Notes: a model not told the origin generated them from the letters alone. A stretch of 64,000 bases of DNA from Callorhinus ursinus (GCF_003265705.1 NW_020313056.1:9362441-9426440); one strand, 5' to 3'; shown: positions 48,561-61,300, numbered from the stretch's first letter. A program made the numbers and translations.

Positions 48561-50035
48561 TTCTGGCCTTGACTTATTTTCCTTCTTCAGGGACAAAAAG
48601 TTTTATTAAGTTGGGTCATATGAAGTTCCTGATACCTGTTTTTCACTCCATGAGAATGTAGTTCTCCAATTTCATGTGGTTCAACCTGAAACATTATTAA
48701 AATGAGAAAGTCCACATATCCAACTAACATTCTAAAGATGCGAATAAATTAGGGAAACTTGTCAAATTCATAAAATAAAAATCTACCACCCATAGGCAAG
48801 AAAAAAAATGAACAAGAAAGGAAAAAAGTATACAACCTGCACAGGGTTGGGACTAGTGGTCTAAGGGACTTCAGCCTTATCTGTAAAGTTCTAAAAAAAA
48901 ATTTTAACAGAGAATGTAGTCATGTACAACTTTTATAATTACGAATGGATGTTAAAATGTGCTTTAAAAATCTGAAGTTTTCTAGAAATAAGAACTAAAA
49001 CATAATGCTTGTGGTATGAAGGACAGCTGAGACCAGTGGTTTCCTACAGCCCTTACTGGGACATAGAAAGAAAATATTACAATTCTATTCCTATTTTTTT
49101 TATCTTTTTGAAAGTTCTATTTTTGTATGTTTTATAATATATGTAATGGAATAACAGTAGTACATGTACATAATCTTACCATTGAAGAAATATGAATATA
49201 TTAGATGAATATTCTCAAAAAAAAAAATCTGGCTACTGACATATGCCCAGGGAACCCTGGAAATCACACACTAAGTAAGGCAAGACTGAGCCTAATGCCA
49301 CTCCCCTGGCAGGGAGGGGAAGTGTGCAGCAGACCTGGTGCTGAAGGGAAGGAATAAAGAGAATCTTTATCTTTTGGTAGAAGTGAGCAGCAGCAGAACT
49401 CTCTAGGTTTCTGTCAGTGGAGAGAGGGAACTCTAAGCTAACTGTGCTCAGGACAAACCAAACCCATAAGCACCTTTGCCATCCCATCACCTCTCCAAGC
49501 TCAGAGAAGGATGCCTTTAAATGCCCAGGGCAGAATGTGGATATGTCTGCAGCTGGTTTCAATTCTGCTCAAACCAACCTTTGCCCTTAGACATTGGCCT
49601 TCCGTTTCCAAGACGGAAGTCATCTCTCCCACACTGGGAAAAGCCAGCCTAATAGGCTTTGCAAGGACAACCTCAAAGAGCAAATGAAATTTTTCATTCA
49701 GTATTCCAGGGAGCTTTAGGTTACTTTCTAATGTCATAAAAAGGACAACACAGCTTGCATTTTGTAAAATGACCAAAGAAATTCGAGTATACCTACTAAA
49801 TCACAGAGAACTTCCCGTCTTAAAAAAAAAAAAAGAGCTAACCATATGTCGTAGGCCTGAAGACACTTTTACACTTATAGTTCAAGTCAGGACAGTGGGC
49901 TGAAGCAGAGCAGGATGTCACTGTTTCCGTTCCAGAGCTCCAGAAACAGATTATCTCCAGGAAAATATAGAACATAAAATACAAACAGCATTATTTTTAA
50001 TCAAAGGGCCAGAACCACAGGGTAACAGTTAAGAG

Positions 50036-50607
50036 TGGTGGTCAGCAATCTTTTTCTGTAAAGAACCAAATTTTTAGGCTTTATGGTCTCTGTTCCATCA
50101 ACTCAGCCGCAGTAGTGGGAAAGCAGCTAGAGATAAGAAACAATGGGCACAGCTGTTGCTATGGACTAAATGTTTGTGTCCCCCTGTTCCTATGTTGAAG
50201 CCCTACTCTCAGTGAGATGGTATTAGGAGGTAGGGCCTTTTGGGAGGTGATTAGGTTTAGATAAGATCATGAAGGTGGGGTCCTCATGATGGGATCAGTG
50301 CCCTAGAAGAAGAGACTGGAGATCTGGTGTGCTCTCTCTGCCATGTGAGGACACAGCGGACAACTCAGCCATCTACAAACCAGGAAGAGGGCTCTTACCA
50401 GGAACTGAATCAGCTGGCACCCTGATCTTGCCCTCCCCAGGCTCCAGAACTGAGGGAAATAAGTATCTCTTGCTTAAGCCACCCAGTCTGTGGTATTCCA
50501 TTATATTAGCCTGACTAGATTAAGACAGCTATGTTCCAATAAAACTTTATTTATAAAAGCAAGTGGCAGGCCAGATCTGGCTTACAATTTTAGTTTAATG
50601 ACCCCTG
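50036..50607. mobile_element. hAT-type MITE split by a MaLR LTR
   Basis: Left half 50036-50156 (GTCAGCAATCTTTTTCTGTA, TTAGGCTTTATGGTCTCTGT) and right half 50533-50607 (GTTCCAATAAAACTTTATTT, ending TGACCCCTG) make one element of about 196 bp with inverted ends. 8-bp TSD GTTAAGAG (50028-50035) and GTTAAGAA (50608-50615). Subfamily name not certain. Confidence 0.85.
50157..50527 (+). mobile_element. MLT1-like MaLR solo LTR inside the hAT MITE
   Basis: 371-bp LTR from TGCTATGGACTAAATG to ATTAAGACA, with GGAGGTGATTAGGTTTAGAT, GCCATGTGAGGACACAGCGG and TTAAGCCACCCAGTCTGTGG. 5-bp TSD GCTGT (50152-50156) and GCTAT (50528-50532). No coding sequence. Confidence 0.88.
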
Positions 50608-51468
50608 GTTAAGAATTCAGACGGGGTGGGGAGAGGTCTAGACACTCACCCCATTCCACCACTTCCTGGGCAGGGGGAGCTCTGTAGGGCTGGTCACTTT
50701 ATTCTCTCAGCCTCCATTTCCTCAATTCCGAAATGAGGATGAGAGTTAAGTAACCAGAGTGTTGCTGGGAAGATTAAACACAATGCTGCGGACAGAGCAC
50801 TGAGCACAGGGCCCAGCACAGGCCAAGTACTCAATAGCCACTGTTCTTAGTACATCGGTAATGTTAACCGTCAGCACCAGCTTCAGAACTAGACCGTAAC
50901 ATGAGAAGAAAACAACTAAAATTAACTTATGCCAAATTTCCTCAGAAAATTTCACAGCAACAAATATTTTAGGATGGAAGGAGGACTTGGGCCTGCCATT
51001 TAAGAATTCTTGGCTCATTATATGTTTCACATAGGACAATCTGTACAGAATTATACTGAATGAGAAAATAGCTTTTCATTTGGAAGAACTGCTTCTGTGA
51101 AGAAACTGTCATCAACTTTCAAGTACAGATATATCAAAGAAGCGAGATTAATAGAGTAAATATTAGACTGGAGATGCCAAAAACATGGCATGCCCACGGC
51201 CACTTGGCAGCCCGTGCCTGAGCAGACATCACCAACTGATCACCGTACTTTCTCAAGAAATCCAGATGAAGCTTCAGATAGCTTTTCAACACAGCTTCTG
51301 AGCAATCATAATATAAAACCTATTCACTATGCCTGTTCTAGAAAGTACTGATAAATTGTGGACCTCTGAATATAATTTTTTAATTTATCAACCTTTTTCC
51401 ATTGATGTGTAGGTTGCCTGCTGGGGTAAAGGATAAAAGAAGTGAGGTAACCAGAAACCTCAGTAGAG

Positions 51469-51471
<3 letters not shown>

Positions 51472-51500
<29 letters not shown>
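51472..51500. repeat. Poly-A tract
   Basis: About 29 uninterrupted A, just left of the assembly gap. Confidence 0.9.
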
Positions 51501-51505
<5 letters not shown>

Positions 51506-51569
51506 TTTTGTAATATAACAAACTTTATCCATTTTTTTGTAGTTTGCCTGTTTTGTTTTTTTTGTAGTT

Positions 51570-51669
51570 NNNNNNNNNNNNNNNNNNNNNNNNNNNNNNN
51601 NNNNNNNNNNNNNNNNNNNNNNNNNNNNNNNNNNNNNNNNNNNNNNNNNNNNNNNNNNNNNNNNNNNNN
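51570..51669. other. Assembly gap (100 N)
   Basis: Exactly 100 N, a conventional placeholder for unknown length, followed at once by about 30 A. It lies in intron 3, so no coding exon is affected. Confidence 0.99.
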
Positions 51670-51702
<33 letters not shown>

Positions 51703-51855
51703 GAGAATGCTGGACCAGGAATTAAGAGACCCACCTTGTAGCCCTGTCTCTGTCTTTCATACTTGCATATTACTGGACAAGTTATCTTAACTTCTCTATT
51801 CCTGTTTCTTCATCAATCGAAGGTGATTTATAACAAGGTCCCTGTGGCTCTCATA

Positions 51856-52529
51856 TAGTCAATCCTCATCGTTCCCAGATCCTTTATTTGCAAATGTACC
51901 CAACTCAACTACAATTTCTTTGTAAGCCCAAATCAATACTCGTGGCACTTCTGCAGTCATGTGTGGACGCACGCAGAGCAGTGAAAAAAATCAAATCACT
52001 TGATGCACACGTTCTCAGCTGAGGTCAAACAAGGAGACGCTCTGTCTTCTCATTTCAGCTCTTATACTGTAAGCATTATCTTTTCTGTGGCCTATTTCAT
52101 GCCACATTTTTTGCGCCCCCCCCTTTTTTTGTCCATTTTGTTGGTGTTTTTGCCATTTAAAATAGTCCCGAAGCACTGTGCTGAAGTGCTGTCTACTGTT
52201 CCTAAGAGCAAGAAGGCAATGATGTGCCTTTCGGAGAAATTACATGTTAGGTGAGCTTTGTTCAGGCATGTGTTACAGTGCTGTGACCATGAGTGCAATG
52301 TTAATGAATCAATAAGATATATTAAATAAGGCATCTTTAAACAGAAAAACACAAAGAACAAAGTTACATATTGCTTTATATATTGATCAGTTGATGAATG
52401 TGTTGACGCCAGAGGCTCACAGGCACCTTATCCTGTATTTCTTATGGGAACAATGATTCAGGATTTGCTTATTCCACATTCACAGTGTCTTTATAGAATA
52501 TTACCACAAATGATGAATAGTGATATCTA
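51856..52529 (+). mobile_element. Tigger-like DNA transposon with transposase relic
   Basis: Text such as TAGTCAATCCTCATCGTTCC, CAGCTGAGGTCAAACAAGGA and TTTCTTATGGGAACAATGAT, with loosely complementary ends, matches a Tigger/pogo element. At about 52135-52330 it retains the start of a CENP-B-like helix-turn-helix transposase in broken frames (AEVLSTVPKSKKAMMCLSEK, then NVNES-type residues). It is short and frame-broken, hence inactive. Confidence 0.75.
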
Positions 52530-52842
52530 TTTCTCTACTTGATATTCTGAATTTTAATGCCATCAAGAAAGAGGTGGCATAAAAATATTGCATGTGCCCA
52601 TGTGTGCCCACATTTCCAACTAATCCTAAAGGTTTCACTTAGAAAAACATACGTAAGGGAATACAACAAAGTATTTCCAGGGAAACACATTCTTGTTCTG
52701 GCTAAGGAGGTCAGACCCCTTACCCTTCCCTCCCTCAAAGAACATGTTGGATTGCTCCTTCCTCCATCACCCTGGAAGCACAGTTCCCCTGAAAGGACCA
52801 GCGATGGCTTGGAGGAAACCCTCTTTACACCAGCAAGTTTCA

Positions 52843-53606
<764 letters not shown>

Positions 53607-53637
53607 CTCTGCTTTTCTATCTCTGTTTTAATTTCAT
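53607..53637 (-). CDS. ARFGEF2: ARFGEF2 exon 2 (31-nt microexon)
   Basis: This exon encodes residues about D41-R51 (EIKTEIEKQ core) at the end of the first helices of the DCB dimerisation domain. Its acceptor is CCCCACCAG and its donor GAG|GTAAGC. It begins at codon position 2 (the G of Asp41 comes from exon 1) and ends with AG, completed to Arg by the first G of exon 3. At 31 nt it is near the lower size limit for ordinary exon recognition, and skipping it would shift the frame. Identity rests on the exact phase fit to exon 3 and the residue match. Confidence 0.93.
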
Positions 53638-53784
53638 CTGGTGGGGAAGAAAGAAAGCCACGTTAGGAGCATGCAATATTTATATAAAAGAAAACTTTAC
53701 TAAAACATATTTGGAAAATATTAAAAAGAATGTTTATGAGCTTTTGAAGAACGAAATGCTGACAGGAAATGATTAAAAGTGACT

Positions 53785-54245
53785 ATAATAACAATAGCTA
53801 ACACAGACATGGAGGTTATTTTGTGCTAGGCACTGCTCTAAGTACTTCACATACTTTCATTTACTTAATCCTCAAAACAATCCTATGAGGTAGGTGGTAT
53901 TTATCTCCATCTTATTTAGAGCAGGACTTCTCAACCAAGACACACTGACAATGTGACACTGGGGAACAGGTGATCCACGGGGCTGTCCTGTGCACTACAG
54001 AATGTTTAGCAGCATCCCTGGCTTCTACCAACTGGGTGCCAGGAGCAACCTCCTGCACTCTGGGAAACCAAAAATGTCTCTAGACATTGCCGAGTGTCCC
54101 CTGGGGCAAAACTGCCCCAGTTGAGAATCACTGATTTAGATGAGACGCCACGGCACAGAAAGGTTAGGTAACTTGCCTCCTGTGATGTATCAGGAACCAG
54201 GGAACCAGAATTTGAATCTAGGCATTTTGGCCCCATAGTCCAATG
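53785..54245 (-). repeat. MIR split by MER20
   Basis: Left part 53785-53921 (GTGCTAGGCACTGCTCTAAG, CCTATGAGGTAGGTGGTATT) and right part 54134-54245 (GCACAGAAAGGTTAGGTAAC, CAGAATTTGAATCTAGGCA) are one reverse MIR. Confidence 0.85.
53922..54133 (-). mobile_element. MER20 (hAT-Charlie MITE)
   Basis: 212 bp with inverted ends CAGGACTTCTCAACC / GGTTGAGAATCACTG-type, and the diagnostic TCTAGACATTGCCGAGTGTC, GCAGCATCCCTGGCTTCTAC. 8-bp TSD ATTTAGAG (53914-53921) and ATTTAGAT (54134-54141). Confidence 0.88.
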
Positions 54246-54429
54246 TTTAGCTATTTCCCCATTCTGCAAAATGTATGTTAACGACAGCTACCACAATATT
54301 ATGGTCATGTAATAACATTTCAACTGTCTAAAAATATGTATAGCAGACTGGCAACAAACAGAACAAAAAGCTGTGTTAGTAGAATGACTATTTTTTCTTT
54401 TTTCACATTTTCTATGATAAGCATATATA

Positions 54430-54600
54430 TTTTTACAAATCTGTTTTAATTGTGGTAAACACACCTAAAAATTTACCATCTTGACCATTTTTAAATGTAC
54501 AGCTCAGTATATTGACTACACTCATATTGTTGTGCTAAGGCATATATAATTTTTATGAATTAAAAATTTTTACCATGGAGGTTATAACAACTACCCAGTG
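54430..54600 (-). repeat. L1 fragment, antisense
   Basis: AATTTACCATCTTGACCATT and CTCATATTGTTGTGCTAAGG, as in the scrap at 2700-2870. Confidence 0.65.
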
Positions 54601-56199
54601 AAGGTTACAGAAATAGTGTCATCATTCACAAATCACAACCTCAAAGAGATAATCTTATTTCCGGGAGAACAGGGTTCTGTGCCCCTGAAACAACAGAACA
54701 CTCCATCTAGACATAGAGAGAATTCTCCCCCACCCCCTCAGTCAGATAGTATTCTTGCATGTTAGGCTCTGCAGGCTCAACATATTATCAAAGCAGGCCA
54801 CTGAAATAAGTCTGCACTGAATGCCATGTATTTAGATAATCTCCAAAAGGGCAGCCTTTTTACAATCTGTTGAGAACCAGTGGTTTGGATATGGCATTAG
54901 TTATCCCAGCAACACAGTTCTGGTAATTACAAATTTCTGGTAATTACAAATTTCCTTTGCTTGGAGAACTCATATTCTAGACTGAGCTAGGAAGTGAAAA
55001 CTGAACAACTAGACTCACTAACGGTGGCAATTTCTAACCTTCACGCCAACCTTCCAATGTCTTCTTACTACACACGTAAGAAAATGGGTGAGGAACACCC
55101 AGATGATTAATATCAAGTATTTTGCTCACGGACCATAAGGGCTGTGACACACAGGGTCTGTTAAAGAGAGCTCTGTGGCATGGTTCCTTCCCTTTAGGGA
55201 TAAGAATCCACTATGGAAGTAGCTGTGGCTTCCTCTAGTAGAGGCCCCCAGGCTGTGGGAATGGCCCAGGAGGCTGGGAGCCAAGCTTGCAGAAATCTAT
55301 ATACATAATATCAAGGCTCTGCTCAGCGCTTAAGATCCTGTCACTGTGTGACACTCCAAAGGGGTACTGCTGCTCAAACTTGAAAGAAAGTAAGGTTTCC
55401 TTCCGACCATGGTTACTTTGTTAGAGTTGAGATGTTCAATGTATCTGAAGCAATGAGGCCTTCACTAGAGTCTGTGCTGGCCTCTGAGCTCCAAAATTAT
55501 CTGTTTTGGAATGTCACCGGTGCTAACTCACCAATGGCTAAGGCAGGGTCTGACCTACAGCAGGTGGCCAACAAGTGACAGTTCTTTTGCTCTTTTCTTA
55601 AAACAAGAGCTAGAAACAGTGCAAAATCTCTAGTGCCATGGGTGGAACCAAGCAGAGCCAAGGGGAAAAAGAAAATGAAGGGTAGGTGCCCATTCAGTCC
55701 GCACCACAACCCAGGAAGGCCAGAGCACTCTTATCCCATAACTGTTACACAGCTGAGGAATCTGGAACACATGTGAAGCCACCTGCCCACCATCACAGCC
55801 ACCAAGTGCTACTGGGTAGTCAGGATTCGTAACCCAGGCTGTGTGCTCCAGAGCGATACTCCAGAACCCCTCAACGATGAGACAGAGGAGGAAGGTGGGT
55901 GAAGGAAGAGGAGCATGTGGAAGGGCATGCCTGCTCTGGTTTATTGCCTCACATTTTAATAGGCACTGCTTTCCCGACAGCCAACTGGGCAATTAGCAGT
56001 CATAAATGAGCAGGCTGGAAAGCAGGGAGACCTGAGTCGGTGAGGCAGCTTCAACTGAAAAGCAGCACTATCTTCCTAGGAAGTCCTTTCTGGGCATCGC
56101 TGCTATCTATGAACCCCAAGGGTCAGATTCCCCCATTCATCAGTGACTTTGGCACTGACCTCTGCTCTACTCCCAAGCTGAGTCCAACAACCACCTTCA

Positions 56200-57865
56200 C
56201 CAACCTCAATATGCCATCACTGGTCAATTGGCCCAAAGTGGCCCAAAGTGCCCCAACGTCCCTGCAAACCTTCAACTCTCCCCCACACATCTGACCTGCC
56301 ACACACCTGCCTCCTATACAAACCAAGGCTGCCCTCAATTCCTTCAACTTCCCCTCCAAGGACCACCCCCCCCCCCCCCCCCCACCCCGCCCTGCTCCAA
56401 GCCAGGCTGCGTAGCTGGTCACACTTGGAATCTGGTCCCTATGTATAACTGTGGCACTTCCAGCTCCTTCCTGTTTCATCTCCTCAATCTCCTTTCCTTC
56501 CAGATGTCCTCAACTGCTCTCAGAAGGGCCCTTCTTTGGCCTGTCAGATCTTGATGAGTCCAACATGTCAGCTCTCCCCATTCTTCAGTTTCCAAGATGG
56601 GTCCCATTAGCAGGACTGTTATCAGAATGATAGGCAATCCACAGCCATGACTCTCTCTGACCTTTAGTCTTTCATTTCTGGCAAAATTCCAAACTTGGAT
56701 TACACTACTATCTCCTTTTGACCTGTCTCCACCGAACCAGACCTCTGCCAACAGGGCAAATTGGTAGGGCTACAGAGCCATAATCACCAACCACAACAGA
56801 ACCCTAAATCATGCCAGGTGAGCCCATCTCCTCTAGCCTCCACAGACAACTGCATGTTTCTCTGCTCTCCTCAAATACCCCACCTCCCCTCCTAACCATC
56901 ACCCCTCCTCTTTACTCACAACTCATGCTCCCGGCATCTCCTATCTCATTTAGAGATTAGAAACTGCCACAAGGAGACTTCAGCAACTTAACCATTAGAG
57001 AACCTACAAACTGACCCACTTCTGGACTCAGCCTCCACTCCCTCCTGCCAGAGGACAGGGTCCAATCCCTCCACCTCTGTAGTCTCCCATCCCTATCTGC
57101 CTCTTGGGAATTTCATGCTGTCCGTTCCACCTAGAATCTGATCACTTTTCACCGTGCTAGGCTACCAGCACCACCATCCACGCTGCTCCAGCTCTCATCC
57201 TTCCTCCCACCCATATCTTTCTTCACACAGCAGCCAGAGGGACTCCCTTCAAATGTAAATGAGATTACATCTGCTCAAAACAGATTATCCATAACCCTTA
57301 TAATATAAATCACATTACATCTGCTCCTTTGCTCAGAACTTTCCACTGGCTTCCCATCTCACAATGAATAAAATCCAAAATCTTGACCTTGGCCTCCAAG
57401 CCTCTGTAAGATCTGGCCCTGGGCCATCCCTCTGGTCTCACCTTCTACCACCCCGCCCCCCAGCCTGCTTGTTGCATGTTCCAGTTTCAGGGACTTTGCA
57501 ATTGCTATTCCTGCTGCCTGGAATGCCCTCCCTCCCTCCCTTCCTTAAGTGCACTGTTCAAATGTCACCTTCCCTCACCACCCAAAACTGCCATCTCTGC
57601 GCCACCCCCCCCCCCGTAATTCTGTATCTCCTCACCTGCTTTACTTTTTCACTTTACTCTGGTTTATTTTTCCAATCTCTCTTCACAGTATTTACTGCCC
57701 TTGACATATTATTTATCAGTTCATTTGTTATCTGTCTTCCCCAAGGGAATATAAACTGTGACAGCAGAGACTTCTGTCTGTTCTGTTCATTGCTGAATTT
57801 CCAGCACCTAGGAATTCCTAGGTGGAGAGCAGGCACTCAATATTTGTTGAATGAATATACTGTCC
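56200..57865 (+). repeat. L2 LINE, decayed
   Basis: Pyrimidine-rich text with L2 landmarks: CTTTCCACTGGCTTCCCATC, AAATCCAAAATCTTGACCTT, CTGCCTGGAATGCCCTCCCT, and the 3' end GAGCAGGCACTCAATATTTG. The left boundary is a guess. Long overlapping ORFs here are by-products of the base bias. C runs lie at 56367-56383 and about 57606. Confidence 0.75.
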
Positions 57866-57889
57866 TTTCTCTTTCCTGCATTATTTAAC

Positions 57890-59750
57890 CTCTCACTCAA
57901 TTGGCTCCCTTCCCAAGTTTCAACCTTTAAAGAAAGAAAAGATCAGACAAAAAACCTGTGACCCACATCTCCTCCTCCTTCCCTTTACACTAGAGCCAAA
58001 CTTTGGACAGCAAAGAGCTGCCCATGTTCACTGCCTATTTCTTCACCTCCCACGCAGGCCTCAGCCCACTCCAGTCTGGTTTTCACCCTTCACCACACCC
58101 CCAAAACAGCTCAAGTTAAGGTCACCAATGACCCCCATGTCTCTCAATCTGATGGACATTTTGCTACTCTCCATCTAACTTGACCTCCCTGCAGCATTTG
58201 ACCTTACTGGCCTTTCCGACCTTGAGATGTTCTCTATTTCTGCCACCACAGGCACACATTCTCATGGGTCCTCTGTTTCTTGCCCCAAGTCCTCCCTACT
58301 GCCCTTGCAGACTCCACCTCCCCACCCAGACAAGCAGGCAGGGGTTCCTCCAGCCCAGGAAGACCTCCTCTGCCTCTCCTCTGTCCACTCTCTCCCTAAG
58401 ACACCTCATCCTCAGTTGCCACTGAGGCTCTCCTGACTCCCGAATCACAATTTCCAGCCCAGGCCTGCCTCATGAACAGCAGGCTGTACCTCCATCCATT
58501 GATGACTCCACCTGTCCGACTGGATGCTCAAAGGCAGGGGAGCCTCAACACATCAAGTCCCAACTCAGATCAACCTCCTGCCCCCTACCTCTCCCCAGAT
58601 GGTCTTCCCACACTCCCACCTTACAGAATGGCACCACCATCCATCCAGCTGGGTGAGTACCAGTCTTCTTTATCCAATGTTCTTATCCAACCCATCAACA
58701 AGTTTCGTCAGCTTCACCTTCTGAGCAAGTGGGGAATACATTCTCTTTGTCCGGCTTCTGTCATCACCACTCGAAGTCCAGACACCAACATCTCTCACCT
58801 GGAAGATGGTAACTGCCCCCTCATTGTCCCTGGGCCATCCCTCTGGTCTTTCTCTGAAATGTTCTGAACACAACGTCCCAAGTGATTGTTCCAAAATACA
58901 AACCTGGCCACCCTGTCGCCTTCTCCCTTGTTTGGAACTCTTCAGTGCTGTCTCGCTGCTTTTGGTGTGAAAATCAAACTCCTCACCATGACAACCTTGG
59001 GATGGGCCCCGGCCTACCCCTCCCGCCTTATTCTCAAACACTCAGTCCCCTCTCATTTACCATGCTCCAACCACACAGTGGCCTCTTTCAGTTTCTCTCG
59101 TCGTTTTTTTTTTTTTAATCCCTTTTTTCTATTTTGAGATAACTGTCAATTGACATTTTAGTTTCCTTAACAGTTATACTCCTCCCTGCCACAGGGCCTT
59201 TGTACATTCTGTTCCCACATGCTGCTAAAATGCCTCTCACCCCAATCTATTTCTTTTTTTTTTTTAAAGGTTTTCCTTTTTTTTTTTAAGACTTTATTTA
59301 TTTGACAGAGAGAGACAGAGAGAGAGAGAGAGGGAACACAAGCAGGGGGAGTGGGAGAGGGAGAAGCAGGCTTCCCGCAGAGCAGGGAGCCTGATGCAGG
59401 GCTCGATCCCAGGACCCTGGGATCATGACCTGAGCCAAAGGCAGACGCTCAACGACTGAGCCACCCAGGCACCCCCAATCTATTTCTTATTTATCATTCA
59501 GATCTCAAGACTTCCTCAGGGAAATTTTCCCTCACCCCTTTGTTCACTCCCCTGCAGGACCAGGTTTCTCCCCTTCACAGGACTTTTTAAGTTGTTAGTA
59601 TGATCCAGAGGATGTGATCATTTGACTAACGCACTTCTTCCCCATTAACTGCAAACTCCATTAGAACAGGGTCCTTGTTTGTTTCCCTTACATCATGACA
59701 CCAAATGTGACACCCAAATAAATATCTTCTCAATGAATGTCACCCCACCC
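57890..59750 (+). repeat. L2 LINE with reverse-transcriptase relics
   Basis: Contains remnants of the L2 ORF2 in broken frames, such as LDLPAAFDLTGLSDLE near 58180 and NGTTIHPAG-like text near 58630 (from GAATGGCACCACCATCCATC), then the 3' region CTGCCACAGGGCCTTTGTAC and CTCCATTAGAACAGGGTCCT. A Can-SINE interrupts it at 59259-59474. Confidence 0.7.
59259..59474 (-). repeat. Can-SINE with TSD
   Basis: Reverse copy inserted into L2; CCCAATCTATTTCTT on both sides. Confidence 0.95.
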
Positions 59751-60404
59751 TTGTTTACTCAACAGATAAAAGGAACATATAAATAACAAATATGCACTGA
59801 CCGCTCCCTGGGACCAAGGAAAAATTTAAGAAATTTAATAGCACAAGAAGGCCATTCTCCTCACAAATCTATAAAACTTAATAAAGTACCTAATAAAAAA
59901 GCTAAAAGACTTATTTACAACCAAAACAGTAAACTGAAAGAAGCTTCTTAAAGGAGGACTCCAGGAATGAGTCAAGGTTTTCTAAGATAACCTTGCTGGA
60001 AAGACAGTCAAGTATTTTCCTGGCAGGCTCCCGAAGCCTGGTGAAATTGGTGAGAACTAAATACAGTTCTGAGCTATTTATATAGGAGACTCCATGTACT
60101 TGCTGATGAAGTACACGTTTTCACAAGTCTGCTCTTTTCCATAAAGAATAGTCTTACTGTTTTCCCCAGCACTGCTTACAGAGTCTCCCCTGAGACTTAC
60201 AAGCACAGGACGAGCTCTAAATTCATCCAACCAACCGCTTGCTTCACTAGCATCGAAATGTCAGAGACTTGCAAAAATGTCCATAAACCAACTTATACGG
60301 GAGGCAGAGAAGAGCAAGCATTCCTTCCTTCTCCTTTAAATATGGTAATGCCAGTGCCTCTGAATTTTAGCAGATCAGCTGTCAGGCGCCAGGTTTCTGT
60401 GACA

Positions 60405-60565
60405 TGACTGCATTGGTTCACTTATCCTTCACCATAATCCTGGGACATAGTTATTACCACCTTTATCATTTCAGGAAACCGAGGCTCAAAGAAACTAAAT
60501 TGTCAGCCCAGGATCACATGACTAATCAAGAAGCAAAGTTTCCAACTCAGCTCTCAGTGAATCTT
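60405..60565 (-). repeat. MIR
   Basis: Reverse MIR: CATTTCAGGAAACCGAGGCT, CAAAGAAACTAAATTGTCAG, GCCCAGGATCACATGACTAA. Confidence 0.75.
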
Positions 60566-61019
60566 CTGCCAAATTAATAAATAAATACTTTTCAATAATC
60601 AAAAACCAACTTTTTAGATGCTGCTTCTAGGCAGATGACCCACTCCTAAAGAAGCGTCATAAAGCTTTTCAACAAAAAGTAATCTGTCAAGGTCCTGAGT
60701 CCTGGTATTTTCTCAAAACTTTAATATGCAGCACATGTAAACAAAATGTCTAATCAAAACACCAGAATTTACTAAAATTAAAGGCTTTATTCTGTATTTC
60801 AACAGAAGGCCTTACTTTATTTGCTGTGACAATTTAGGGATTTTTTTACTATTTTTCAAATTTTGTACTTAGGTTCTTCCTAATGGTGAGAATAGTTATT
60901 TTGAACACATTAGGAAAAAACCAACATCATATGGAAGACAAAGCAATTTACTGTTTATCATATGGACGTGTAAATGTTAAATTTTTTTGCATATTAATAT
61001 ACAACTAAGATTTATGAAT

Positions 61020-61300
61020 GTACTCTCTTAATTGGCTCCTTCCCAATGACATTTAAACTAGTTCAAGTTTTTTCTACTTTAAAAAAAAAAAGAAGAAAAA
61101 AAACCTCCCAGGATCAACATCTCCTGCCTCCCCTTCATACCACGGCCAAGCTCTGGGAAACAACTGTCTGTGCTCACTGTCTCTTTCCTCACCTCTCACG
61201 CCGGCTTCAACCATTCCATGCTGGTTTGCACCTTCACTGTGCCACCACAAGAGCTCAAGCTAACATCACCAATGACCCCTATGCCTCTAAATTCCATATA
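61020..61300 (+). repeat. L2 fragment, paralogue of 57890-58150
   Basis: Collinear with 57890-58150: TTAATTGGCTCCTTCCCAA, AACATCTCCTGCCTCCCCTT, CACCAATGACCCCTATGCCT recur in order with moderate divergence. Same family, separate insertion or duplicated block. Confidence 0.7.

Noticed and set aside
57364..57888. Long plus-strand ORF (174 codons) in intron 1
   Set aside because: It lies in pyrimidine-rich L2 3' sequence. Base bias makes several overlapping frames open at once, and the text matches the L2 terminus.
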